DNA of 64,000 nt from Ursus arctos (GCF_023065955.2 NW_026622886.1:14332001-14396000), one strand, 5' to 3'. Shown: positions 27,277 through 38,625, counted from the first letter of the stretch. The notes: a model not told the origin generated them from the letters alone. A program made the numbers and translations.

Positions 27277-27472
27277 TTTTTTTTTTTTAAGATTTTATTT
27301 ATTTATTTATTTATTTATTTATTTGACAGGGAGAGAGAGCACAAGCAGGGGAGAGGGAGAAGCATGCTCCCCACTGAGCAGGGAGTCCAATGCGGGGCTC
27401 GATCACAGGACCCTGGGATCATGACCTAAGCTGAAGGCAGTTGCTGAACCAACTGAGCCACCCAGGGGGGCC
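27277..27472 (-). mobile_element. CAN-SINE inserted beside an older one
   Basis: Minus copy with an expanded ATTT tract (27291..27322). The 16-bp duplication CTAGGAAGAGCTTTTA occurs at 27261..27276 and 27473..27488 without mismatch. Confidence 0.97.
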
Positions 27473-27599
27473 CTAGGAAGAGCTTTTAAATGGGGACACA
27501 TGATTGGACGGATACCTGGGAAGTCTGAGACCCCCTGCAAAGGAAAGCAAAATTCTTCTGGGCAGAGAGTATCTAGTATTCAGTAGTTTCTCTAAAGGA

Positions 27600-27805
27600 G
27601 TACCAACTAATGGAACTTTCTGAGGTGATAGAAATGTTCTATACCACCAATATGGTAGCCACTAACCATATGAGAATGTGGAACACTTGAAATGTGGCTA
27701 GCGATATTGAGAAACTGAGTTTGAAGTTTTAATTTTAAATAATCAAATTAAAAATTACACAGCCACATGTGGCTAATGACTACTATATTAAACACTACAG
27801 CTCCA
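27600..27805 (+). mobile_element. DNA transposon relic (hAT-type, AATATGGTAGCCACTA family)
   Basis: Blocks AATATGGTAGCCACTAACCA, ACACTTGAAATGTGGCTAGC and ACAGCCACATGTGGCTAATG. The family has partly self-complementary ends. A copy in opposite orientation is at 32345..32530. The exact family name is not certain. Confidence 0.65.
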
Positions 27806-28053
27806 CGGAGTTTGTTATCAGAATCCCTATGTACCCAAATGCGAGAATCGGGTTCATGGAGTAATGAAGGCACTCTCCCATGATCTCACAGTTTGTTTCT
27901 GATGAGCATGGCAAGGGTTTACATAATATCAATTTTTTTGCCCCTGGCACAATGCTGACCATAGTAAATGTTTCATGACCATTTGTTAAAATGTTTCATG
28001 AATGGAAAAACTGCCTTCTCTGCCTTCCTTTATTTCCTAATCCATGGTTTCTT

Positions 28054-28255
28054 TTTTTTTTTTTTTTTTAAGATTTTATTTATTTATTTGACAGAGAGAG
28101 ACAGCCAGTGAGAGAGGGAACACAGGCAGGGGGAGTGGGAGAGGAAGAAGCAGACTCTTAGTGGAGGAGCCTGATGTGGGGCTCGATCCCAGAACGCTGG
28201 GATCACGCCCTGAGCGTAAGGCAGATGCCCAACCGCTGTGCTACCCAGGCACCCC
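28054..28255 (-). mobile_element. Young CAN-SINE with target-site duplication
   Basis: Minus copy of the same subtype as 13708..13909. The 16-bp duplication TAATCCATGGTTTCTT flanks it at 28038..28053 and 28256..28271 with no mismatch. Confidence 0.97.
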
Positions 28256-28479
28256 TAATCCATGGTTTCTTAACTAGGTGATATGGCTTCATTTGTAAGC
28301 TGTTTGCCATTCCTGCCCTTTTGATGTTGGTGCCCTTCCCTGGCTTGCCAGCTGACCACCTCCTCTGTGAGGCCTGTCCTAGCTCCCCTTGGTTGATCTC
28401 ACCTACTCTCTGTCCACACCCCTACTACAGCACATAGAAGCATATACAATTGTTTGGTCTGTTGTCAGGCTTGCCTTCC

Positions 28480-28740
28480 AGGCTAAAGTCGAAGTGGTAT
28501 GACACACTGGTTACAAGGGCCCTGCTGCATAGACAAATCTGGATTAAATTCACCTGCAACTTGCTAGATGAATGAACTTGGCAAAGACGCTGAACTTCTT
28601 TAAGCTTCTCTTCCTTCCTCTATAATGTGGAATAATATAGTACCTGGGTGAGAGGTTGTAGTACAGATAAGCTAAGGCAAAGAATGTAAACTGCACAGTG
28701 CTGGGCACAGCATGAACATTCAATGCATTTTTTTATTGTT
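28480..28740 (+). mobile_element. MIR element
   Basis: GTGGTATGACACACTGGTTA, then CTTCCTCTATAATGTGGAAT and a part ending in ATTCAATGCATTTTTTTAT; an L2-like 3' end follows at about 28745..28870. Confidence 0.6.
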
Positions 28741-29230
28741 GCAGTTAGCCTGTGAACTCTTTGGGGAATATATTAGGTTATACTCCCCTCCACGCTTTTT
28801 TTCCCCCATGCCTGGAGCCTTACACAAAGCCTGACACAGTGTGCTTAATAAATGTCTGTTAAATCAAAATGATGGAAAAATTTGCTTCTCTTGCCTTCCA
28901 ACTAATTTCCTAAATACAGTGTCAGTCACTTTTAAACACCATATTTAAATTAAATAGTATGCTGCTAAGTCTATGATCAAAAATAGGTTCAAAATTATAA
29001 TTATTGTAAAAATGATTAGAGTTTCTCTTTTAACTGAAAATTTAAAAGGTAAGATTCTGTTTTGAAAAAAATATTAAAATAGACAATATTACATTATATG
29101 GTCTATGTTTTAATTTTAATCTACATTTTACTTCAGAGAAAACAAACAGCCTAAACCTGAAGCTGAACTCTTTACTCATCTGATTTTCCATCGATTTGGG
29201 AGAAATCTGCTATGAAACTAGTTCAGTAAA

Positions 29231-29610
29231 TCAGTGTTTCTCAACCTCTTTTTATTTTTCTTGCCACAACTCATAGTTTGAGATACATCTTATAACATAA
29301 CTCCGGTATACACTTAAACATACGTAGAAGTAACTGAAACAAGATTTCCATGAAATAACACTTATCCTTACTTCTTAAAGTGCACTCTGACATTTCTATT
29401 CTACTCTACTCTACTCTATTCTATTCTGTTCTAGTTTTCTTTCTATTCTACTCTATTCTTTCTATTTCTTTCTATTCTACTCTATTCTATTCTATTCTAT
29501 TCTATTCTATTCTATTCTATTCTAGTTTTCAATGGTGGTCATAAGCCACAAATAGACTTCATGACCCACTGGGATCTGAGACATGCCATTTTTAAAACTC
29601 TGTATTAAGT
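29231..29610 (+). mobile_element. DNA transposon relic carrying a TCTAT expansion
   Basis: Outer parts AGTGTTTCTCAACCTCTTTT and CTTCATGACCCACTGGGATC resemble those of the relic at 63268..63545. The centre is replaced by the TCTAT microsatellite. Family name not certain. Confidence 0.55.
29396..29524 (+). repeat. TCTAT/TCTAC pentanucleotide microsatellite
   Basis: About 129 nt of TCTAC and TCTAT units with an interrupting TAGTTTTCTTTC segment, ending in nine or so clean TCTAT units. Confidence 0.97.
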
Positions 29611-29936
29611 AAAGTACTTCAAAGTGTTTTTTCAAGTGTCTACAGGCATTAATGTTAGAATTGCCTAGTGTTTAACTTGAAAAAATCTTGCTAATTTTAC
29701 ATAATATTTAATGAAGAATTTTAGAGAAAACATACTTAGATTTTTATCTCAATAAGATACTCACCGGCCTTGAATCCTCAAAAATCACCCCACCCCAACT
29801 TCTCACCCCAGTCTTCCGGTTCTGACCGAGGCATCTTTGACAGAGATCTGTCTCTAAAATCTCAAACAAAAGCCCCCCCACTTCCTCCATCCAGTTGCAG
29901 AAGTTCGGCCAAGAGCACCTGTGAACTGTGTCTTAC

Positions 29937-30045
29937 CTTTATCAGGCTTCATGCTCATCATTTCCATGATAAATCCTGATGATGTGTGCCTATGGTGAGG
30001 ACTACTTTGAACTGGATTTTCTAACCCCTGAAACTGCATTACCAT
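29937..30045 (-). CDS. NR1H4: NR1H4 alternative first coding exon (alpha3/alpha4 isoforms)
   Basis: This encodes the alternative N-terminus of 36 residues starting MVMQFQGLENPVQSS and ending MEMMSMKPDK, then one base of a Gly codon. It replaces the 26-residue alpha1/alpha2 start when transcription begins at the internal promoter 2. The donor is AAAG|GTAAGA (intron from 29936), in the same phase as the 38749 donor, so both starts splice to the 22792 acceptor and read on as GVLTEQ. The start codon 30043..30045 lies in AGAATGG, a good initiation context. The 5' untranslated part extends to higher coordinates without a defined edge. Relative to my memory of human there are several conservative changes in the middle (for example near residues 12 to 22), as expected for this loosely constrained segment. 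Confidence 0.93.
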
Positions 30046-30111
30046 TCTTAGCTTACTCACAGCAACTGAAAATGAGACCAGGTAAGGAGCAAAGAGGCCA
30101 GAGGTTGTATG

Positions 30112-30165
30112 GTTTACTGATTAACTTCATTACAGAGCAGAATATTTGTAAATGTTTATGAGAAA
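30112..30165 (-). promoter_or_regulatory. Candidate promoter-2 sites: HNF1-like and forkhead-like motifs
   Basis: About 70 to 120 bp upstream of the alpha3/alpha4 ATG, the minus strand reads GTTAATCAGTAAAC (30112..30125), which fits the HNF1 palindrome GTTAATNATTAAC at 10 of 12 fixed positions. A few bases further out (about 30140..30161) are TATTTGTA and TGTTTAT, resembling forkhead (FOXA) sites. HNF1-alpha is known to control FXR expression and the internal promoter is known in human and mouse, so position and motif agree. Binding is inferred. Confidence 0.4.
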
Positions 30166-30424
30166 AGTCCTCGATGCCAAGTTGCCTAGTAAGCTGGAAA
30201 CCAGTCTCTTAGCTAAATATTTTTGGGGAGCACTTTCCAGTTTTAGAACTCAATATGTAGAGTAGATTTATGTTCAGTGGCTCTAAAAGTGGATTTGGGT
30301 CAAGCGTCATACTCTGTGTCTTGACATTTGTTCCTATCAAAAGGCTACAGAATAATATAATTTTGTTATGTCAGGAAGCATTAGAGCATAATGCTTAAAG
30401 ATATAAGGCCAAATGATCTGGGTT

Positions 30425-30852
30425 TATAACTAATGTTAGAGGAATTGTATACCCCCCTCCAAATTGGTATGTTGAAGTTCTAACCCCCAGACCTCAGCAT
30501 GTGACATATTTGGAGAGAGGGTTTTTATAAAGGTAATCAAGTTAAAATGAGGTCATGAGGGTGGTCCCTAATCCCATATAACTGGTGTCCTTATACAAAT
30601 GGGAAATGGAGACACTGAGATAGACAGACATTAAGAGAAGACGATATAAAGAGATACAGGGAAAAGGCAGTTATCTACAAGCAAGGAGGGGGCCAGGAAT
30701 AGACACGTCCCCCACAGATTTCAGAAGGAATCAACCCACTAACCCCTTGATTTTGGACTTCTAGCCTCAAGAACAGTGAAACAGTCCATCTCTGTTCTTT
30801 AAACCACCCAGTCTTGTCCTTCATCACCACCTCCTTAGCAAACTAATATATC
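30425..30852 (+). mobile_element. ERVL-MaLR solo LTR
   Basis: Reads like a mammalian-apparent LTR retrotransposon LTR: GAATTGTATACCCCCCTCCA, TCAAGTTAAAATGAGGTCAT, TGATTTTGGACTTCTAGCCT and CTTAGCAAACTAATATA at the end. No internal region is attached. An ancient, non-coding remnant. Confidence 0.75.
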
Positions 30853-30859
30853 CAGACTC

Positions 30860-31020
30860 CCTTGGTACTCACTAGCCTGTGGACATGGACAAATTCCTGA
30901 ACCATTTCCTCACCTGTAGAATGGGCTGATAACCATACAACTTCATAGAGTTACTGTGAGCATTAAATAAGATAATATTTATAAAATGCTTAGCACAGTA
31001 GATGGCTACCCACCATCGTT
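30860..31020 (+). mobile_element. MIR element
   Basis: GAACCATTTCCTCACCTGTA, then GTTACTGTGAGCATTAAATA and AAAATGCTTAGCACAGTAG. Confidence 0.75.
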
Positions 31021-31159
31021 ACATTGATGTTATGATTATGCGGCTTTGGACTGAGGTTGTAGGGTGGCTTGCTGACTGAGTAGGAATGATTTCTGCAGCA
31101 TAACCTGTGGATATCAAGCTTGTGACTGTTGGTTATTTTTTGGAAGAGAGGGCTTTAGA

Positions 31160-31380
31160 ATAGGATTCGGTAGGCCCAGGGTTAAGCTCACACTTAATGC
31201 AACCAGACGCCCTGTATAACCTTAGGCCAGTCTCTCAGCTTCTGTGGGCCTCATTTGTCTACATCAACAGATGGTAAAGCATAGATAACAACTCTTGCCC
31301 TACTTCCCTCATGGATGTGTTATGAAGATAAAAACACAATAAATACGAAAGCAGTTTGAAAGGCAAAAGTGACCTATGTA
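31160..31380 (+). mobile_element. MIR-like element
   Basis: Diverged plus copy: CTTAGGCCAGTCTCTCAGCT, TGTTATGAAGATAAAAACAC. Confidence 0.55.
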
Positions 31381-31389
31381 AATGCAATC

Positions 31390-31655
31390 ATCATAGCCAA
31401 GACATTCTACAGCATTCACACGTTCACAAGTGGTTCCATATGCATTACATCATTTGATCCTACTTGCGTCCTCTGAGGAAGGCATTATTTATGATGCCCC
31501 CTCTCTTCTACCGTATTTTACAGACTCTACAAGGAAACTTAGTGACGCTAAGTGATTTGTCTAAAGTCACGCAGGTAGGGAGGCATTAAGTTAGAACTTT
31601 AACCCAGGTCTTCTGACTCAAACCCCGTGGTTGAAACACTAAGGCACACTTGCCC
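31390..31655 (-). mobile_element. MIR element
   Basis: Minus orientation: TACATCATTTGATCCTACTT, TTTACAGACTCTACAAGGAA, GTCTAAAGTCACGCAGGTAG. Confidence 0.7.
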
Positions 31656-31879
31656 TCATTGCCAAGAAAAAGAAAAAGAATGATGGTCCACGGTTCTATT
31701 TCAGTTTGGATTGCTAAATCAAGACTTATCGTTTGCAAAGTTATTCTCAATCCTCAGTCTACTGCTGACCTCATTCTCTCCTCCTCACAACCCCAGAGCT
31801 AGCCTTGCCTTGAGAGGATCGTGGGTGGGAGAGCTACCCAGAGGATGTAAACCAGGACAAACTCTCTCTGAATTTTCTA

Positions 31880-32079
31880 TTTTTTTATAAAGATTTTATT
31901 TACTTATTCAACAGAGAGAGAGAGAGAGAGCACAGCAAGGGGAATGGCAGGCAGAGGGAGAGGAAGAAGCAGGCTCCCCACTGAGCAAGGAACCCAATGT
32001 GGGGCTCAATCATAGGACCCTGGGATCATGACCTGAGCCGAAGGCAGATGCTTAACCAACTGAATCACCCAGGTGCCCC
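31880..32079 (-). mobile_element. CAN-SINE
   Basis: Minus copy with (GA)n, GGCTCCCCACTGAGCAAGGA and head complement TGAATCACCCAGGTGCCCC. Confidence 0.93.
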
Positions 32080-32344
32080 AATAAATCTTTTTTTTTTTTC
32101 TAAAAAGAGAATTCTCTACTGACTTTCTCAATGGTCAAAGAAATGGGCCTCTTGCCCTCAGAAACTGCTATACTAACAAGGAAATGAGTAGGACAATTTA
32201 GCTGATCCACGAAACTGTTGTTGCTGAGTAAAGTTCGCACAGGATATTCTCATAAGACTGACTTGACCGCTTTGCTTCTCTCTCAGTGATGACCAACTGC
32301 CTCATGCTATTTTTTTTCTAAAAATACATTTTCCCCTCTTCTGT

Positions 32345-32530
32345 GCATTGACATACTGGCCACTAGCCATATATGGCTACTTAAATTTAAATTAATTTAA
32401 TTAAATTAGAATAAATTCCTCAGTTATGCTAGTCTTATTTTAAGTGTTTGATAGCCACATGTGGATAGCGGCTACCACATTAGACAAAGCAGATCTAGAA
32501 TATTTCATCACCACAGAAAGTTCTATCGGT
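32345..32530 (-). mobile_element. DNA transposon relic, inverted relative to 27600..27805
   Basis: Its reverse complement aligns with the 27600 copy (AATGTGGTAGCCGCTATCCA, AACACTTAAAATAAGACTAG). The AT-rich centre is TAAATTTAAATTAATTTAAT-like. Confidence 0.65.
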
Positions 32531-35174
32531 CCTGTTGTATATGGTACTTGGGAGCAATGTGAATGACGTGTCATTCCTGGTAAATGGGAGCATCAGCTAT
32601 GAAGCCATGGAAAAAGGGAAGTCCCAGAACAAATATTGGCAATGCTTTTCTGAAAACTATCCTTGAGAAGAGAGTTGGCCAATAGACTTTGAGTGATATA
32701 ATCTCATTGGAAAGTCTTTCTCCGCTGAGAAGGTGAAGAAGAGTGTTCTCTTTGCCTGGATCCTTAACCATCCAATTCAAACCGCTTGTCCTGATTATAT
32801 CTTTAAATGCCACATATTACCTATGGAACCTTAAGCAGATTATTGAACATCTTTGAATCTCCACTTTTTCACCAGTAAAAGGGGAATAATAATGGTATGT
32901 ACCTCACAGGAGTGTTGTGAGAATTAATATCAATGGCAGATAGTTATAGAGCATTTATGATGTGCCAGGCATTCTTCTGAGAACTTGATTAAATAAAGTA
33001 AGTCATTCACATAAAGTTAAGGAATTTGCCTAAGACCACATACCAGTAAACGACAGAGATGGACTTGAATGCAGGAAGTCTGCTAACAAATCTAAAATGT
33101 ACGTAAGCATGATATTCTGACATATAGAAAGCACTCAAGAAATAGTAGCTGTTACCATTATCACAATTTTTTTTATCCCTCTAGATGTATAAATTTGCAA
33201 TCTGATTTTATAGTCAACCTTTCTCAGCTTGGTTATTCTAAATGTCCTTGAGATCTGTTTCTTAGCCTGCAAGGTTGAGAGCAAGGCCCTGGATGGCAAT
33301 GGAGTTGCCCACCAGCTGGCCACTTGTCTATAATTCTTCATCTCCCTCCATGCTTTTTCCAAACTATTCATGCCTTCTCAAAAGAAGCAGTAATACATTT
33401 TGTCATAAGTCTGTCGATAGTTCTTTACCTTCTTCCATTTCTTAACTCCACTAACAAGGGTTACCAGATCTGAGATTCCTGGGAGAGCATAAACCAAGCC
33501 ATAGTAAATTAATAAGAATCTTAGATTCCACATAAATTTGTGAAAAATATTTGGGTAAGAAACACTATTTAAATTATGCTAAAACAAAGCTTCCATTTTG
33601 TCTGAGCCAATGGTATATTTCCATCTTCTGGAAATTTTCTGCTGTGATTTACCCATTAGATCAGAACTACACTCACTTGTGTTAAACCCAGTAAGATAAA
33701 CCCAGTGACTTCAGATACCTGAAGTCAAATTCAGAAACATTCCACAAAACTGCATCTCAAGACCTTTCATTGTATTTTAAAACATCTGGCTGATTCTGTA
33801 ACATCTGAAAGATTCTTTTAATTTAAGCAAAAAACATGAGCAAGAATCAGATTCCAAAGTGAATACCTTCTAATAAAAATAAAGCTTTACCCAGAGAAAA
33901 CAGGCATAAGCAGCTGAAAGAAGCACAAAGTAATGAAAAATAGCTAAAGGAAAGGGATAATGGGAGATAGGCCTCCTGCCACTTGCTGGGCCTCATTCAG
34001 AATGGGTCTTTGGAAAGACTATAGATATGCTAACAAAAAATAATACGAAAACATGGATTCCACAGCTATTGTTAGCAATGCCATAATACCAAGATGAGAC
34101 AGAACATGGGTTTCCTTCCTTAGGGCACCCAGACATTTATTTCCATGCCATCGGTTTTTGTTGGCTCCATGAAGATTCCATGCATTCAACAATGTTAAGA
34201 TAAATAGAACTTCCTTCCCTTAATGAGTAGAGTGGTGCTTGTCATTTCAACAATTTAAATAGTAACAGCAATGTTGCAAACTCTGGATCTGATGCCTTCA
34301 CATTTACGGAACACTTTCCCACACAGCCATTCAATTCTCCCAACAGACTGTGACGTGTCATCATTAACCCTGTTCACAAGAGACAAAACTAAACTTCAAA
34401 GTGTTTCCATGGCCTCCAAGACTATTTCTTTCAATTTCATTGCTTATTTCCACTCACATTCAGTGAACTTTTCCCAATATCACTGAGCTAAGAGAACCAG
34501 GACTCATTGCACTGGGACAATAGATATGGGAGCATAAGACAGTACATTCTCTTGCTTATTCTGTCCTACTGTTAGAATGCGTTCCTGTGAGTCTGAAATT
34601 CTACAATTTTTTGAGTTCTTAAAGCACAATTTGCTAAAAGAATACACAGGTTGTATTTAATATACCATCTCCTACCCTATTCACCATACCAAACCGTGGG
34701 AAGCTGTGGACTTTGCCATTATTACCTTTTATTATACACTAATTTCATAAAGACCCTGCCTTCTTCACTCATCAGAGAAGCCTTTCTCAATTCACTAAAT
34801 TAATCTTTGACCAAGTTTCCTTGCTTGCAGGATGTCCCAAAGGAAAAGAGACTTATCTCTTTTGGGTCACCATGTCCTTCCATGCCGAGTCCTGTGTGTG
34901 GATTGAGTTACCAATGAGCTAGATTCCCATCTGGATTTATCAGGGATGCGTGGCAGCAGAATAAATTAAAGGACCTCACGAGGTCATTCCAGCCCCATCT
35001 CTACGATTCCATTCTGTCTTAGGCTTCTTTCCTTCTTTTCTGCAAGGACCAGCCTAAGAAAACAGAACTATAAAGCAAATCTGCACCATACTCCCCTCAG
35101 AATTGGAGCCTTCCTTTAAGTATTTAAACTGATTTGGGGGGGAAATCCCATTTATATTGGGTGGCAACCCCCCT

Positions 35175-35283
35175 GGTGGCAGTATCACATCCTTTGCTAT
35201 GGCTACAGCTGAAATGAGGGGTGGGCTAAAGGATGTGATACTGCCACCAGCCCACCCCTCATTTCAGCTGTAGCCATAGCAAA
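35175..35283 (+). repeat. Perfect interleaved inverted repeat (template-switch signature)
   Basis: Two perfect inverted repeats are interleaved. Arm X (35175..35195, 21 nt) is the exact reverse complement of 35228..35248. Arm Y (35193..35227, 35 nt, sharing TTT with X) is the exact reverse complement of 35249..35283. The order is X-Y-X'-Y', not a simple hairpin. It equals an ancestral X-Y' sequence into which its own reverse complement (35196..35248, 53 nt) was inserted. Either pair alone can form a stem: X/X' with a 32-nt loop, or Y/Y' with a 21-nt loop. Confidence 0.97.
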
Positions 35284-36179
35284 TGATCACACATGAGCTC
35301 AGACTCACTTCATACTCAGCCTGTCATTTCAGGAGCATGCCACACATCTTTTTGCCTTCTGCCCAAAACTTCTCCAACATCACAGGAGAGAGACCACTTG
35401 GCCTGATTCAACTGGGAGTAGTAAAAGCACAACCCAAATGTGCCGGAGAGCTCATACTCCCAGGGGTGACCTTCAACCTGTTAGTAACTGCCCCAGTTCC
35501 TGGTGCCTCAGAAGACAATTCTCTGTGCTACTCCCAGGGGAGTCAAGTCCCCCCGTCCACAGCAGTGACCCTCATAACTCATCTCGTGTTGGTTTTCTTC
35601 TTTTCCTGTCTCATGACCCCGGTCTTCTGCTTCCAAAACCCATGGTCACCTCTTACATATATTGCCTGCATATAAGTTCTTGCTTCGGGCTCTTCTCTTC
35701 AAGGTAACCATTCATACATGTGGAGCTGCTTCTCCTTCACCTGAAGCAAAGCCTTCAGAGAGTGAGGGGTCCATAGCCAGCTCTGGAAGACACTGAAAGG
35801 CCTCACTCCAGAGGTCATCACTGTCTCTGGTGCCCATTAGTGAGTGCTCATTAGTATTTGCTGAATAATCTTCATATCACCTTTCCAATGTCCTAACATG
35901 GATTTCATTATGGCCCTTATAGTTACCTGCAGGGAGGAGGACCATAGCCAAGGCCACCTTAAAAGTCACATTGTGTGCCAGATGAGTGCCAGTGAGTTCA
36001 AATCACCACTTTCTGGCACAACTCCAGCAATCTGTGGACTCAAATGTTAAAACTAGACAGTGGTTCTAGAATTCCTAGTCTAATAATCTCCTTTTACTCA
36101 TGCTGGTTAATGGGAATGCCAGGTCCAGAGCCAGTTCTCTAGACCCTTTCAACTGACCTAAATAAAAATGAAAAGACAA

Positions 36180-36520
36180 GGCCCTTCCGAGTCCATGCCA
36201 GACTTTGAGCTTTTGCATTTACTATTTCCTCCTACTATTACATTCCACCTAGAATGTTCTCCTTGGCTTCTTGCCTTTCAGTCTCAGCTCAGTCGTCAAC
36301 TCCTCAGAGCTCTTCCCCAACCACACGAGTTAGAGCAGTTACTCTGATATCACCCTGTCTTGTTGTTTTCATAGCACTCACCACTACCTGATGTTATTTT
36401 GTTTATTTATTTACTTGCATGTTTATTGTGAGTCTACCCTCCACTAGGATCTTGCCTGTCTTATTCCCTGCTTTATTCCAATGCCCAGTATATAGTTGGT
36501 ACTCAACCTTTGGGTGGAAG
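36180..36520 (+). mobile_element. L2 fragment
   Basis: LINE-2-like: TCTCAGCTCAGTCGTCAACT, CACTCACCACTACCTGATGT, ATGCCCAGTATATAGTTGGT. Confidence 0.65.
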
Positions 36521-38454
36521 GAATGATAGCTATCCATATGCTATACCATAAACCTCACTCTCCTATGTTGTAACAACGTGATAGCTGTTATTCATTACAC
36601 AGACCATTAATCCCACTCTCCAGCTAGTTGAGCCCATGTGTTAACACTTTCAAGTCTCTGGCATAGCTCAAGATCCAGGAGTGGTGAGTTAGGCACTGCT
36701 GGTTACTCATCCATGGGCCACAGTGTTTTCCCCGGTGTTCTGCATTCTAAGCTCAGGGTGAGAAGCCCAAAGAATCCATCAGTGTCATCAGGACACAAAA
36801 GAAGATGGGGAGGAGGAATACGGAAATTGAAATGCACGTCTTCATCCACCCCTTTGGCATACCTTTAGCTCGGGTTTGTTAAGTAGAGCGAGACCAAGGG
36901 CCCGGGAGGAAAGAGATGTAATAAAAATGCTTACAGCTAGCTCTAGAATTTAATGCATAAAAGGAAAAGGTGTCCCAGTGATCACACCGGATATTAGTTT
37001 ACCAGGAGAGAAGACCAGATGAAGATTCGAGGAAACTGCTCCAGCCAGGAATAACAGCTGTGCTTGCAGCTCATGCGGCTTGTATTTTCAGAAATCTTAT
37101 AAATGACAGTGTCAGGAAACAAGATGAGAATGTGATCTAGCAAAGGAGAGCTGAGGGAAAAGCAACACTGAAAGCATGAGTCACAGTGCTTCCTTAAGCA
37201 ATCATTCCCAGATGCTTCTAACTTGACAGCACCCCCACAACCTTTTCTCTATCTGTTCACATCTTTTTCACCTCATGGCTGATGAGGTCAGCCTTCGGTC
37301 TAACATGCTTGCTTGGAGATCTTACCATGTCATCATAAAATTTCAGTGAGGTGAAAAAAATAATCTTATATGAAATTTAGTCTATGATATGCACTCACAG
37401 TTCTAATTATCCTGTGAGTTCTGATTATTAGGCAAAAATTATGAATATGTGTATGCACTGATTATTTTAAGGACTAATAGAAGGGTAGACCAGAAGGAAG
37501 TGGTCAGGAAGCTGGACATGGAGGTAGGGCCAATTGGCCTTGAATGCACACACAGGATGAAGAAAAGCCAAATGGAAGAAATAAAACAAGTATGTCTGAG
37601 AACTGGCATTCCGTAAATAATTACTACTACTTTGGTCTCTCTGAGAGTTACTGATAAATATCTCTTTTTTCCCTTAAGCCTCTTTTCTCCTTCCCTTTTG
37701 TTATTTATTACTTGATTTTTATTTATCAAATGCAAACTAGGGTTAATAAAATATGGTCACTGCCCTTAAATGTTCTTACACTGCATGGGGCCGGTAGATA
37801 TGTAAACAGGTAATACAAATAAAGACCTCTCCTTGGAAATGACCCACTAAACCATTACCCACTAAGATGCTAATGACCAGCTGGTAATAACATAAGCTAT
37901 TAATCAATCTCTTTCAAGGATGTTTGCAACCAAATAGGGGATCATATCTTTAAACACTGAATTTTTTGGAATTTCAAATGTTTGCGTTTTCACTATCATA
38001 GTCTACCATGGTCCATGCATTAATAGAGAGCAGAAAACTGGGAGCATCTAAGTCTCCCAGCAGGGCTATTATACAGAAGGGAATTATTTTACGAGTGGCA
38101 GAAGGCTCCCTGCCTTATCCCAAATACTGCTGCTGTTGAGTCTATGCTGATGTTCTCAACTGAAACTCTTTATAATGAGAAGTTTTTTCATAAATGCATA
38201 AAGTGAAGCAATATATCATTTTATGGTATCATCTAGTTACAGATCTACTGAAAACAACTTAGAACAGTTTGTCCTCAATCCAATTTAAATGACTAATCAT
38301 GACACTGTGCCATATATCCCCCAGCAGGAGATGAAGAGTGGAAAGGAAAGTATAATCTAAGTAACCTCAGTCTTTTATAGGTATAATATTAAACCATAAG
38401 AAGCATGATTTCATACTTTAGTACATGCTATAATAATATCAGAATTAGCCTGTA

Positions 38455-38625
38455 ACAGGAATCCATTTCTACTCCCAGCTCTGTTAATTATCTAGCCTCA
38501 TGGCCTTGGGCAAGTCACAAAGCTCTCAGTCTTACAGTCCTCGTCTATAAAAAAGAAGACCATTAGGTTCAATAAATTCAAGGTCTGATCTACCTCTAAC
38601 CTTGCATGGTAGCTAATGTTTATTG
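38455..38625 (+). mobile_element. MIR element
   Basis: CTCATGGCCTTGGGCAAGTC, then GTCCTCGTCTATAAAAAAGA, just 3' (in transcript sense) of the alpha1/alpha2 start exon. Confidence 0.65.

Larger units (their letters stand above)
22793..29936 (-). other. NR1H4: 7.1-kb intron between alpha3/alpha4 start exon and exon 22427..22792
   Basis: Repeat-rich: an old L1 piece from about 22907, five CAN-SINEs including one nested beside another, MIRs, an hAT-type relic at 27600..27805 and a TCTAT microsatellite within a second DNA-transposon relic. Stretches 24410..25050 and 25650..26980 show nothing recognisable beyond a possible L2 remnant at 25290..25640. Confidence 0.85.

Noticed and set aside
29854..30060. 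Extended N-terminus upstream of MVMQFQ
   Set aside because: The frame stays open to a GTG further upstream, but there is no ATG and the known isoform begins at the ATG at 30043..30045, which has good context.
35283..35675. 130-codon plus-strand frame beside the inverted repeat
   Set aside because: No recognisable protein, an overlapping frame in another phase, and no splice or promoter support.
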